From: Hippopus hippopus
Lineage: Eukaryota > Mollusca > Bivalvia > Cardiida > Cardiidae
Assembly: GCA_946811185.2 (NCBI GenBank)
Contig: OX328108.1
Span: 33,230,493-33,294,492 of the forward strand
DNA length: 64,000 nucleotides
Direction: 5' to 3'
Positions 47,649 through 59,578 of this stretch are shown here, piece by piece (the first letter of the stretch is position 1; the number at the start of each line of letters is the position of its first letter). Below the pieces are notes generated by a model, which had not been told where the DNA came from, ran no database searches, and saw nothing but the letters and a program-made list of their open reading frames with translations. Both the position numbers and the translations under genes were made by a program.

Positions 47649-47880
47649 TTGGGGGTACATGTGCGCACCCACCAGGTTTTGAATTGGAGGTACAAAGAAA
47701 AATTTGGGGGTACAGTGTACCCCCTTGGTTTTGAATTGGAGGTACAAGGAAAAATTTGGGGGTACAGTGTAGTCCCTAGGTTTTGAATTGGGGGTTAAGA
47801 AATATATAGGGGTACAGTGTACCCCCTAGGTTTTGAATTGAGGGTACAAAGAAAAATTAGGTGCTAAATGTAATGTTGGA
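47649..47880 (+). repeat. Minisatellite, about 52-bp unit, four copies
   Basis: GGTTTTGAATTGGAGGTACA starts at 47675, 47727, 47779 and 47829, each followed by GGGGGTACAGTGTACCCCC-like palindromic bases. A short frame through it reads repetitively but has no gene support. Confidence 0.85.
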
Positions 47881-47911
47881 CTGTAGGTTGCAGGCGATTT
47901 GAACCGCCATA

Positions 47912-48129
47912 TTAACCCTGTATCACACAATCCTGTGTTTTTACGATCCTGAATAAACAGCCTTTTGAAAACGTTGTGGGAAAAGTAGAAAATGCTGATT
48001 TTCTCCTTTTCCCACGTTTTCTACCCTATTACAGACAACGCTTGTAATTTGAGTGACCTGTAGTTTGTCGTCTGCAAATAGCTCTAAATTTGGACAAATA
48101 CAAAATACTGTTGTTTGGTAAAGAGTTAA
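47912..48129 (+). repeat. TTAA-hairpin repeat
   Basis: TTAACCCTGTATCACACAAT to GGTAAAGAGTTAA; the palindrome loop is partly deleted. Confidence 0.8.
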
Positions 48130-48272
48130 AGGCTTTTTTGTGTCACAAAGTCATGGATATTTTATTGTTGAATCATTAAAAATAATATTACTATAGCTCG
48201 GAATATTATATGGATGTATCATGTCTCCAGGGCATGGTCAGACTTAGGCATAATGGCAGTGTCAGTAAAGAT

Positions 48273-48381
48273 TAAACAAGAGGACCATGATGGTCCTATA
48301 TCGCTCACCTGAATACTAAGCAATAAAGGTCTACAATGAAGATAAATACCAAATATCGAGGTTCAAGGCCAAATGATAATG
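48273..48381 (+). mobile_element. HINE-like left end only
   Basis: AACAAGAGGACCATGATGGTCC and TATCGCTCACCTGAATAC: the left end of a HINE of the 10593 or 13170 type, cut after about 100 bp where the next HINE begins. Confidence 0.6.
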
Positions 48382-51300
48382 AAACAAGAGCGGCAAATTG
48401 TCACAAGATATGCCCGTCCAACCGCCAGTTGTCAAGGACGTATAATAATCGCAAAGGGCAGGTAATGCAACAAACATGTTTACCAAGTCTCAAGTCAATT
48501 TGACTTGAGACTTCAAAGTTCCGTTCCGGACAAGCAAGAAATACTGTAAAAATGAAGATTAAAGTGGAATTACTCAAAATCCGCGCTAGGTAGAGTTATT
48601 GTTCTTGCGCACTGTACTTGGTAATATTGCAACATACATGCATACCAAGTTTGAAGTCGTTCTGACTTGAGATGACAAGTTATATTCCAGACAAGCACTA
48701 AATGCTGTAAAAATGATGATCAAAGGGAAATAACTCAAAGACAGCACGAGGTCGAGTTACAATTCTTGTACACTGCACTTCCATATATTGCAACAAATAA
48801 GCATACCATATTTCAAGTCATTCCTACTTAAGGTGACAAAGTTTTGCTCCGGACAAGCAAGAAATGCTATAAAAATGAAGGTCCAAGGGGGAATAACTCA
48901 AAATTCGTGCTATGAAGAGTTATGGTTCTTGTTCACTGCACTCCGTAATTTTTCAACAATCATGCATACCAAATTTGAAGATGTTCAGGCTAGAGATGAC
49001 AAAGTTACATTCTGGACAAGCAAAAAATGCTGTAAAAATGATGATCAAAGGGAAATAACTCATAGACAGTACGAGGTAGAGTTATGGTTCTTTCACACTG
49101 CACTCCGTATTATTGCAACAAACACAAATGCCAAGTTTCAAGTCAATCGGACTGGCGATGACAAAGTTATGCTCCGGACATAGATGCTAGAGTGTAAACA
49201 AAGTCAAATATAGCAATTTTTCTAATTCAAGGGCAAATAACTCCAGTTGTTCTGGTCCGATTAGACCCATAATTGAACTCATCCGAGATCTTATGGTCAT
49301 ATATATTTTGACCAAGTTTGGTGCTGATTGGTTGATAATTGTAGATGCTAGAGTGTAAACAAAGTCAAATATAGCAATTTTTCTAATTCAAGGGCAAATA
49401 ACTCCAGTTGTTCTGGTCCGATTAGACCCATAATCGAACTCATCTGAGATCTTATGGTAATATATATTTTGACCAAGTTTGGTGCTGATTGGTTGATATT
49501 TGTAGATGCTAGAATGTAAACAAAGTCAAATATAGCAATTTTTCTAATTCAAGGGCAAATAACTCCAGTTGTTCTGGTCCGATTAGACCCATAATCGAAC
49601 TCATCCGAGATCTTATGGTCATATATATTTTGACCAAGTTTGGTGCTGATTGGTTGATAATTGTAGATGCTAGAGTGTAAACAAAGTCAAATATAGCAAT
49701 TTTTCTAATTCAAGGGCAAATAACTCCAGTTGTTCTGGTCCGATTAGACCCATAACCGAACTCATCCGAGATCTTATGGTCATATATATTTTGACCAAGT
49801 TTGGTGCTGATTGGTTGATAATTGTAGATGCTAGAGTGTAAACAAAGTGAAATATAGCAATTTTTCTAATTCAAGGGCAAATAACTCCAGTTGTTCTGGT
49901 CCGATTAGACCCATAATCGAAATCATCCGAGATCTTATGGTCATAAGTATTTTGACGAAGTTTGATGCTGATTGGTTAAAAATTGTAGATTCTAGAGTGT
50001 AAACAAAGTCAAATATAGCAATTTTTCTAATTCAAGGGCAAATAGCTCCAGTTGTTCTAGTCCCATTAGACCCATAATCGAACTCATCTGAGATCTTATG
50101 GTCATATATATTTTGACCAAGTTTGGTGCTGATTGGTTGATAATTGTAGATGCTAGAGTGTAAACAAAGTCAAATATAGCAATTTTTCTAATTCAAGGGC
50201 AAATAACTCCAGTTGTTCTGGTCCGATTAGACCCATAATCGAACTCATCCGAGATCTTATGGTCATATATATTTTGACCAAGTTTGGTGCTGATTGGTTG
50301 ATATTTGTAGATGCTAGAGTGTAAACAAAGTCAAATATAGCAATTTTTCTAATTCAAGGGCAAATAACTCCAGTTGTTCTGGTCTGATTAGACCCATAAT
50401 CGAACTCATCCGAGATCTTATGGTCATATATATACTTTGACCAAGTTTGGTGATGATTGGTTGATAATTGTAGATGCTAGAGTGTAAACAAAGTCAAATA
50501 TAGCAATTTTTCTAATTCAAGGGCAAATAACTCCAGTTGTTCTGGTCCAATTAGACCCATAATCGAACTCATCTGAGATCTTATGGTCATATATATTTTG
50601 ACCAAGTTTGGTGCTGATTGGTTGATATTTGTAGATGCTAGAGTGTAAACAAAGTGAAATATAGCAATTTTTCTAATTCAAGGGCAAATAACTCCAGTTG
50701 TTCTGGTCCGATTAGACCCATAACCGAACTCATCCGAGATCTTATGGTCATATATATTTTGACCAAGTTTGGTGATGATTGGTTGATAATTGTAGATGCT
50801 AGAGTGTAAACAAAGTCAAATATAGCAATTTTTCTAATTCAAGGGCAAATAACTCCAGTTGTTCTGGTCCGATTAGACCCATAATCGAACTCATCTGAGA
50901 TCTTATGGTGATAAGTATTTTGACGAAGTTTGATGCTGATTTGTTAAAAATTGTAGATGCTAGAATGTAAACAAAGTCCAATATAGCAATTTTTCTAATT
51001 CAAGGGCAAATAACTCCAGTTGTTCTGGTCCGATTAGACCCATAATCGAACTCATCTGAGATCTTATGGTGATAAGTATTTTGACGAAGTTTGATGCTGA
51101 TTTGTTAAAAATTGTAGATTCTAGAGTGTAAACAAAGTCAAATATAGCAATTTTTCTAATTCAAGGGCAAATAACTCCAGTTGTTCTGGTCTGATTAGAC
51201 CCATAATCGAACTCATCCGAGATCTTATGGTCATATATATTTTGAACAAGTTTGGTGCTGATTGGTTGATATTTGTAGATGCTAGAGTGTAAACAAAGTT

Positions 51301-51566
51301 AAATATAGCAATTTTTCTAATTCAAGGGCAAATAACTCCAGTTGTTCTGGTCCGATTAGACCCATAATCGAACTCATCCGAGATCTTATGGTTATATATA
51401 TTTTGACCAAGTTTGGTGCTGATTGGTTAATATTTGTAGATGCTAGAGTGTAAACAAAGAAATGTGAACGGACGGACGGACAGGCGGACTGACGACCGAC
51501 GGACGCAGGCAGACGGTGAGTGATCACAATAGCTCATCCTGAGCACTTCGTGCTCAGGTGAGCTAA
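48382..51566 (+). mobile_element. HINE-like element, right arm of an inverted pair
   Basis: The left end is AACAAGAGCGGCAAATTGTC. Then come about four units of type CATACCAAGTTTGAAGTCGT (48480-49180), then the 161-bp array (49183-51455), a GACGGACGGACAGGCGGACT simple repeat and the 3' hairpin GAGCACTTCGTGCTC with GTGAGCTAA. The same order, inverted, is seen at 44175-46668. No proteins are encoded. Confidence 0.78.
49183..51455 (+). repeat. 161-bp tandem array, 14 units
   Basis: GATGCTAGAGTGTAAACAAAG starts at 49183, 49344, 49505, 49666, 49827 and so on to about 51438, a 161-bp period with almost no length drift (one 2-bp gain near 50433). Units differ by scattered substitutions (for example CATATATATTTTGACC against CATAAGTATTTTGACG), and the variants recur in non-adjacent units. 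Confidence 0.95.
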
Positions 51567-51569
51567 AAA

Positions 51570-52820
51570 CAGAACAGGGCCACGTTATTTGATAGTCATG
51601 GCCTTTGCTCAAAGATTTTTGGCTTTCCTTTCTCAAAGTCTGAAGTACATTAGTGCTGCTTTAGAAAGGAAGCATAGACAGATTGAAACTCATTGTCGAA
51701 GACGATGCACATAGATTTAGCTATTTCAGTTTCACAGGAGGGCAGGTTGATCAGATCATTGTAAGCTTAAACTTTGTCAGATAAAAGCCATGCCATGTTA
51801 GAGGAAAATAGAACAAAATATGAAATGAATGAATCACTTATGTCAACCTACCTATGGGTATCTCACATTTTTACAGCTTTTGTTGTGATGACATTTTTCT
51901 GCAGTAGATGCCATACATATGTACGCAAAACAAAAATTACATGTTCAATTTGTGACTTGATTTTTCAGCTTTTATATGTCAAAAAAGGTGTTTTTACCAA
52001 TTACTGCACATCATAATTTTCAAAAGAAATTAATTACTAAATTTCCTGTACACTTGGCAGATTTTGGCACCTAATCCTTAAAGAATGATTGTAGCGAAAT
52101 ATTTCAAACAGGCAAGGGAATTGCAAAATATATACAGTGAAAATATGTAGTAACCGGCTTTAAACTTGAGAACATGGCCTGGTACCCACTTACAAGGGAG
52201 ACTACCTCCGTTGTACACATTTTTTTTTTTTTTAAAGTTAGGCATGCGATTTGTAATTGTGTTTAAAGATGATCGCTACAGTTTCACCATTTTATGAAAA
52301 CATTCAGAATTTCATGAAACTTTGTTTGGTGATAGTTTATTATCAGATCTACAAAAATAGGAGATAAAAAAAGGGGGTCACCAGCTTTGGGGAAATTCTA
52401 TGAATATTTCTTTTAGTACACCCTGCATTGCAGCTGTTCAGGATGAAATTTCACCTATGAAAACTAAGTCGATGTATATTTTTTTAAATGACAACAATTA
52501 TAACCAAATTTTATGTCATTGTATTGGTGAAACATCAAATTTAATGAAAAAAATAATTTAGAGTATACTGAGTATCAATCTTAAAAAAAAAAAACCTTAT
52601 ATTATGGCTAAAACACCTTTATTTTGGATAAAAAACCAAAAAATACAAAAAGTGGGTGGAGCACAAACTAATGAGTAAATGTAGGGTTTGTCAAAGACAT
52701 AGACATTATATGAAGTAAATTATCTCAATTTTTCAACAATACAACAATGCTTATAAGAATCAAGTTTGCTGCTCATAAATAAACCAATCCATAGCATATA
52801 AATGTAATCCTGATGTTACC
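51570..52820. other. Unassigned AT-rich DNA
   Basis: No recognised repeat or gene. A frame at 51774-52016 (with MTFFCSRCHTYV and CSICDLIFQL) was considered but has no supporting context. Confidence 0.35.
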
Positions 52821-52822
52821 AT

Positions 52823-53035
52823 TTAACCCATTGCCAAATGACTAATTTTGGACTCTTCTTAATTTGACGCGTTTGCAGACGCTAAACCAAAACCTGGTAT
52901 TTATGTATCACAGTTCTTTGATGGGTCAGAAATCATTGCCCGAAAAGGAGAAATCAATCATGGCAGCAATTTGTCCTTTTGACATCAATCTTTTCTAATG
53001 TTGTCTACTGCAGACTCATCAAGGTAAGGGATAAC
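52823..53035 (-). repeat. TTAA-hairpin repeat, diverged
   Basis: TTAACCCATTGCCAAATGAC at the left and GCGTTTGCAGACG inside. The palindrome is decayed. Confidence 0.55.
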
Positions 53036-53039
53036 CTGG

Positions 53040-54235
53040 TAAAGGAGAAAGAGTTATGTACAGCTCCTCGTTTTCTGCAAGTCTTTACCAAGTGACATAA
53101 TTTTGGACTAGACCAAACTGACAGCACCTGCATCTGGAAAGATGTTTTAGCTCGACGATACGTCTGCCAGATAGAGCGCGTTCTATATGACTTAATCATC
53201 ATATCCATCATTCAGTATGGGTATTATTGATAATATCTGACAATATGCTACAGTATAGTTTCAAAAGTTGCAAAAGTTACAGAAAAGAATACATGTATTT
53301 ATATTTTCTTAATCTTTTATAAAAGGTTGGTAGGTATTGTTCATGATAGTGATATCTAAAGCTTGAAAATCTGTATTACTGGTCAGAATAGTCACTTACA
53401 TTCTATGTTTTATTGCTGTCGATTGGCAGACATATATCCTTAGCATTCCTTTAAACTACTAATTTGTAAGGGACGGAGAGTTCCTACGTGACTCAGTTAT
53501 AAAATGTCTATCCCATACATAGTTCAAACAACTGCCATTTGATTTGTGATTTCAAACCACTGTAGTTATTCAGTGTCGACCGATTACAGTGCTGACAGCA
53601 CTTTGATGTAGAATACCTTTCCAAAACTTAAATTACATGGAAAAAGGACCAATGCAAAAAGCACGAAAATGCATGACATAACGAATGTCAATTTCATATC
53701 AACCCAATCAGAGACACTTCAAACTATCTCTCCAGCTTCAGTAATGAATTCAAAGAGGAGATTTGCTTACTCAGTGCATAAAACATGAAGAAGAAGCTAA
53801 AATCTCCTTATTTTTCACTGGAAAAAAGACTTGGATTGTTCTTATATAAATGAAAAAGATCGGAAAATTCGGGAGGGGGGGCGTGCCTTACCAAAAAGGA
53901 ATATAGAAACAAGTGTAATGAAAGGAAGTATGCAGCATTTATGGAACATTTAACACTTATTCATGATGTTGAATGATATGCAAAGTAATAAGTTACTCGA
54001 TAAACATTGTTTTTGCGTCATGTCACCAACTCTACAGATTTAAAACCTTGTAAATTGAATACAAAGAAGTTTCAGACAAAGGAAAGACACAGTTACATTG
54101 CAATAAAAGAAAGAAAGTGCTGAAAGTTTGTATTTGTTAGTTTTTGTTGCTTACTTGTTTTGCTTATCTGCAAAGCACTGATAAAAATGAAGTAACCATA
54201 CTAATGTATTGTAATAGTATCAAGTCTGTAGGTGA
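53040..54235. other. Unassigned AT-rich DNA
   Basis: No recognised repeat or gene. Confidence 0.35.
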
Positions 54236-54239
54236 ATGA

Positions 54240-54345
54240 CATGAGGCTTTAGGAGACATTGTGTGAAAAGGAGAAATGCTGGTAACCATTTGTTTTCAGA
54301 AATTGCTTTCAAATTGGGCAAGTCTATTATTTGGTAAAGAGTTAA
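54240..54345 (+). repeat. TTAA-hairpin repeat lacking one hairpin arm
   Basis: The left arm GTGTGAAAAGGAGAAATGCT goes to GGTAACC, after which the right arm is deleted. It ends GGTAAAGAGTTAA. Confidence 0.6.
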
Positions 54346-54700
54346 ATGAGGATTATAATATGAACTACATGTACTTGTAATGCTCCTGGACCTAGCTAAC
54401 ACCATTCAAGAAACTGAGTTACTAATAATGGAAAATGGCTTTCTTGTTGAGATGAAGCTGGAATGTCCATATAAGCCACTATAACAGAATGATTTTTGTT
54501 TTAAAAATCCCTTATTCTATGTCAGAAATTATGGGAGAGACTGTCAATAAGGTCAAAATTTATAAAATTTTCTTGGGGGAGGCAACGCCCCCCCCACCCC
54601 CTATTGCCCCCTCCACTTATCCCTGCTTGGCACTTTACGCCTCAAAGTGCCCTTCTCAGCCCCAGCACCCTGCCCTTTTTTTGCCCTGGCTGAAGCACTG

Positions 54701-54899
54701 CTTAAGATGTTTCCAGTCTGATACTCATTAAACATGGTCAGCATGCTTGTCTTGTTGATGTCTCTAAAAAGTTCTAAAATAAGTAACATCGATTATTAAG
54801 AAATAGGTCACTAACACTCATGTGTTTTACATCATCACAACAAGGATCCTTTCAGCTTTATTAATCCTAGGTGACTTTAGGGCCAATAGCCCACTTGTT
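54701..54899 (-). mobile_element. HINE-like element, 5' part (continues from 41602)
   Basis: Continues the core (TCTGATACTCATTAAACATG) and reaches the HINE 5' end (TTTTACATCATCACAACAAG ... GGGCCAATAGCCCACTTGTT), matching the 5' end of 26214-31040. Confidence 0.7.
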
Positions 54900-55400
54900 T
54901 TTAGCTCTACTGGCTGAAAGCCAGCAGAGCTTATGTCATGGCGTGGTTTTCGTTGTCCAACTGTCCATCTGTCTGTCTGTCTGTCCATCCGTCCGTCTGT
55001 TCGTTCGTTCGTTCGTTAGTCTTTTCTTGTTTATGCGATAAAGTCTGCATTTGTGGTCAGATTTTCATGAAACTTGCACAGTATGTTTTATCTTATCAAT
55101 AGCTTCAACCCTATTGATTTTGAAAAAAATCCAATAGTTTGGGAAAAGTAGCCATTTTAAGTTGAAAATTTCCATTTCTTGTTTACATGAGAAAGTCTGC
55201 ATTTGTGATCAGATTTCCATGAAACTTGCACAGTTTGTTTATCTTATCAATAGCTTCAACCCTATTGATTTTGAAAAAAAAATCCAACAAACAATATGGG
55301 AAAAGTAGCCATTTCAGGTTGAAAATTTCCATTTCTTGTTTACATGATAAAGTCTGCATTTGTGGTCAGATTTTCGTGAAACTTGCACAGTTAGTTTATC

Positions 55401-58122
55401 CAGTGTTGTTCCCAGGTCAAAAATAGTGGGGGACACCAATGTCCCCCTTAGTAAAATCTTGGGGGACATTCTGTAAAACAGGGGGACAGACCACTTAAAA
55501 TAAAGTTTACAAAATCTTACCTGAAATATGGTTGTTTTTTTCTCAGTCCTTAAAGCACAATGTCTTTATATTGGCAAAACAAACTAACATCCTTTAAAAC
55601 AGTAACTTTGAAAAGTTGCAACTAACTGGTAAAAAATTGAACTCATGGAAACAGAACACACTGAAATTTTTAGTTAGAAGAATACAGTTTTCTCTCTTTT
55701 GCCTTCCAGATCTTCAGAGCAGTGTCAAAATTGTACATGTACTTAGCAATATCTGGTCCATTTATACAAATGTTCATCAAAGCTTGCAGATTTGTTTCCT
55801 GCAATCTATTTCTTTTAATTGTCTTTGTGCAGTCCTGAATACTAAAACCCCATTCACATGTTGCTGTTTGTAATGGGAAGACAAGAACTATTTTTGCTAA
55901 TTTTACCAAATTAGGCAGCTGCTTTCCAAACCTTGCAGCTAGCATTTGCCACATTGTTGAAAGATCTGGCAGGGATTAGCTAGGGTCATCTTTTATCATT
56001 TGTTTTAACAGTTTCCACTCTTCCATAGCTTCCTCAGAATTTATAACTGCCTCTACTATAGATCCATCAAATGATTCTCTGGCTGAGCCAAAATGATCCA
56101 GAACAGCTTTCAGTTTCTCATTTCCATAGTCATTCAAGTCATCATTTTTCACAAAGGAAATGCCTCTGACCGACAAAATTTCAAATGTAGTGGTAAGGGA
56201 CAGAGTTTGTGAGGGGAACCTAGCTTCTAAATTGTCTATCAATTTACAAACAAACTGCTTGCTTGCTGTCTCAAATGCAGATTTCTCCTTGCTATTAACT
56301 GATATTTGAACACCCTTATAAAAGTGAGCCTGGTTTTCCTTTGTTATCTCTTCATCTAGTGTCTTAAGAAACTGACAATGATCACCAAGAACTTTTGGCT
56401 CAAGAACAGTAAGTCTGACACTAGGGCCTATCATAGAAATGTCTAAATCACTATGTTGAAATTTGAGATTTAGTCTAGTAACAATTGGTATTATGGCCAT
56501 CAAGAAGTGAGTGAGTGCCACAAATGAATATGCAGAAATTGTTTTGAATAGCCCTTTGGCTTTAGGATCACTTGCAGCTGCTGCATTGAAATTCTGGGCC
56601 AAAGATTCCCAACACTGGTAATAATCGCCAACTCTCACTTTTTTTGAAATGACCCTCGTATATAACTTTAGGAGCATCATAAAAGGCAAACCAGCGGATA
56701 TCATGGATTTCCTTTACTTTCAATTGAGGTGAGCCTAAAACATCCTGAATTGCTTTGAGTTTATCACACCTGGTATGAGAACTCTTAATAATAAATTGAC
56801 CGAAGGGTGTCTTTATATTTTGTCATCAAAGGAACATGTTCAGCTGCTTGTGAGGTACAAAGGGCCAATTTGTGTGCAGCACAGTGAAATTGTATAAGGA
56901 AAGGGTTCTCCCGTTTTAGCTGTGTCCCTACACCATTCTTACAACCAGTCATTGTAGAGGCTCCATCTGACCCGAGGGCCATTACTTTTAGCATGTCTAT
57001 CCCAGACTCACTGAAGGCTTCCTTTACTTTTTAATCCATCAGCACTCTTGTCAGTTATATCATAGTCACCAATGAAAAGGTTGTTTGTTTTTAAATCACT
57101 GTTTATGATGGTGCAATAGAGAATTAGTTTCCCAGTATTTGAGATATCAGTAGTCTCGTCACAAGAAACTGATAAAAATTCCCTTTCAGAAATTTGTTTG
57201 TAAACACAGGATTGAATCTCCTCATTAATAGCTTCTAACAAACATACAGCCCGAGCCTATAACAGATAAATCACAACCATTAAATTCCATGAGGTTTAAT
57301 AAGGGTTCATATTTTGATATGGCGAGCTCTTCCTTTGCAATGTAATATATTGTTCTCAAAAGTTTGATGACGTCGTCTTTTTCATTCAACGATTTTTCAA
57401 TGGCAGTTGTCATTGAATTTTTAAGTTGTAAAGACAAAAGAGCATGTTTGTGGTCTGCAGATACTTCGTGCCTGGACAGTGTACTTGTCCGCATGTTACC
57501 ACAACCCTCTTTACTAACAAATGAGTTTGAAAGATGTAAAGTAGACTCCCTACAAATTTGACATTTCATGTACCCCGTGGAATAGTCCACTCTTAACCAA
57601 GTGAATTTGCCGAGCAACACTTTCTGGAATTTTCTACTTTTCTGTTTACATTTTGAGGATGATTCATTTTGAGAGGAAATTTCAGTAGCGTTGCTATTGT
57701 CAGTCAATTTTCTCACTTTACTTTCAGAAGTCAAAAAGTCGCTCATTCTGAGCTGACGACGTTTACACACCATGGACAGACTGCTCAACAGAATATTGCT
57801 ATACGCTACGCGACAATACTTGGGAAAAATTGAGAAGCAGTCTCCTAATTTTACATAATAGACTGGTCAACAATATAATGCTAAACCATACGCAGCTCCT
57901 ATCAGGAAAAATCGATACACAGTCCACGATTCTCGCTATCAAATGTTATAGAACAGAACAGAATAGAGTACTGCGTGTGTCGAGCAATGAAAAGTTACGC
58001 AAATATTGAGAAATGGAGGGTGCCCGAAATGCGACATATGGCCCGCACTAAGGCGATTTTTAGGGGACATTTTCAAAAAAGTTAAGGGAATCCCGCGATG
58101 GCGCGGCCTAGGCACAACACTG
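55401..58122 (-). mobile_element. hAT transposon, 2.7 kb, with 6-bp target duplication
   Basis: Terminal inverted repeats CAGTGTTGTTCCCAGG (left) and CAGTGTTGTGCCTAGG (read inward from the right). The direct duplication TTTATC is at 55395-55400 and 58123-58128. A reverse-strand transposase remnant fills 55670-57788. Both the CAGTG ends and the protein place it in the hAT superfamily. The 6-bp duplication is shorter than the common 8 bp. Confidence 0.9.
55670..57788 (-). pseudogene. hAT transposase (KIAA1586/ZNF862-like), broken
   Basis: Minus strand, N to C. At 57788-57225: basic N-terminus, then a BED/TTF-like zinc finger (CQIC...H at about 57560-57440). At 57241-57008: start of the RNase-H-like catalytic core (FLSVSCDETTDISNTGKLIL, with an acidic residue expected in catalysis). 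At 56994-56785: LGSDGASTMTGCKNGVG and FHCAAHKLALC, hallmarks of this hAT clade. At 56704-55976: an insertion domain rich in helices. At 55954-55670: the C-terminal dimerisation region with TCEWGFSIQ (the usual CERxFS). Frame changes or stops lie near 57230, 57015, 56785, 56710 and 55975, so no intact protein is made. The pieces are collinear and close to full length (about 670-700 residues). Confidence 0.88.
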
Positions 58123-59149
58123 TTTATCTTATCAATAGCTTCAACCCTATTCGTTTTGAAACAAAATCTGACAATCAGTATAGGAAAAATAGCCATTTCA
58201 AGTTAAAAATTTACATTCCTTGTTTACATGATAAAGTCTGCATTTATAATCAGATTTTTGTGAAACTTGCACAGTTTGCTTATCTCATCAATAGCTTCAG
58301 CCCTATGGATTTTGAAAAAAAAATCCAACAAACAGTATGGGAAAAGTAGCCATTTCATGTTGAAAATTTCCATTTCTTGTTTACGCGATGAAGTCAGCAT
58401 TTGTGGTCAGATTTTCATGAAACTTGCTCAGTTGCTTTGTCTCATCAACAGCTTGTACCCTATTGATTTTTAAGAAAAAAAACTGACAATCAGTATGGGA
58501 AAAGTAGCCATTTAAAGTTGAAAATTTCTATTTCTTGTTTACGCGATGAAGTCAGCATTTGTCGTCGGATTTTCATGAAACTTACACAGTTGCTTTGTAT
58601 CATAGACATCTTGAACCCAATTGATTTTGAAAAAAAAAATCTGACAATCAGTATGGGAAAAGTAGCCATTCAGAGTTGAAAAATCCATTTTTTGTCTATG
58701 CAATGAAGTTCACAGTGTTGATCCAATTCTTTTGAAACTTGCAAAGATTGTTTGGTTCATCAAGGGATTGAACTTTATTAAAAGTGAAGAAAATCCAGTA
58801 AACCGTTCAGGAAAAGCAGCCATTTGATTACTTAGTATAGTTTACGCAACTAAGTCCACATTTGAAATTTGCTAGGATTGTTTAATACAAGGCGTACTGA
58901 AACCCTATCATATTTTGCTGGATTCCAAACATTTAGTTCTGAGAAATTGCACTTCATTTTTTTCACTGTTTATTCAATTCACCATGCCTACTTATGCTGT
59001 CTTAGTGGGTTCAAGCCCAGTTGCAAGAAGACATTTTTGTGTTTTTTTCTTTTTGCATCTTGAATTCATAATGTATGCTAGCATAAAAGCAAAATCACTG
59101 CCAGTAGGGCAATTTCAGGCCATCAAGGGCCTCTAGTTTATTTGAAAGC

Positions 59150-59265
59150 AGCAGTGGCTTGAAAAGAATGTTGTGTTCAATACTGATAAAAGAAGTTCTA
59201 GGAACAGACAGATAGGTCTACAGGCCACTGCAAATGAATTAAATAAAATTGTACATGTATGTAAA
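59150..59265 (+). repeat. SINE fragment
   Basis: GCAGTGGCTTGAAAAGAATG, ACTGATAAAAGAAGTTCTAG and TCTACAGGCCACTGCAAATG match the SINE 3' half. Confidence 0.5.
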
Positions 59266-59578
59266 CGACTTCTAATACGTGGACCAAAAAAAGTTAATTC
59301 AATTTAAAACCTGCATAGACCATTCATAGCATCTCAAAATAATCAGTGTAGATCCAAGATCAGACAAGGGTTTTTTTTTGAAGTTGCCAGCTCTTGATCA
59401 ACATGCTTTCACCTGAAGTTGACCCATTTTATCAAAATATTCAGTTCAGGAGAGAAGCAATTGAGTTATAGTTTTATTGTTTATAAACAAACATAGGTGT
59501 AACCATAGAAACAAGACCTTGTTTCACCTATTATGTTTGTAGTGGCAGATATTTGCAGTTTCTGCTGTTTAACCCTTT

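Larger units (their letters stand above)
41603..54700. mobile_element. 13.1-kb nested unit with hAT-like ends
   Basis: Left end CAGTGCTCAGCTAGC; right end, read inward, CAGTGCTTCAGCCAGG. The flanking 5-bp duplication CTTAA is at 41598-41602 and 54701-54705. The HINE on either side rejoins when it is removed. GC-rich TGCCCTG blocks line both inner ends (41630-41720 and 54590-54690), unlike the AT-rich interior. The interior contains the inverted HINE pair, hairpin repeats and a minisatellite. No intact hAT transposase was found. Alternative: a shorter hAT-like element expanded by later insertions. Confidence 0.65.
54900..59138 (-). mobile_element. HINE-like element containing a hAT transposon
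   Basis: Minus strand. The 3' terminus at 54900 (TTAGCTCTACTGGCTGAAAG, stem CTGGCTGAAAGCCAG) has a simple repeat of GTCCGTCTGTTCG type next to it. The core units of about 150 bp hold TTTCATGAAACTTGCACAG and GGGAAAAGTAGCCATTT. The 5' end near 59138 has the palindrome AGGCCATCAAGGGCCT. It abuts the previous HINE directly. A hAT element occupies 55401-58122. Confidence 0.75.

Noticed and set aside
49183..51455. The regular array was considered as a CRISPR array.
   Set aside because: Whole 161-bp units repeat with no unique spacers, in a eukaryotic transposon context.
51774..52016. Frame with several cysteines (CSRCHTYV, CSICDLIF) suggested a zinc-binding protein.
   Set aside because: No splice sites, conserved spacing or family match; AT-rich DNA yields such short frames by chance.
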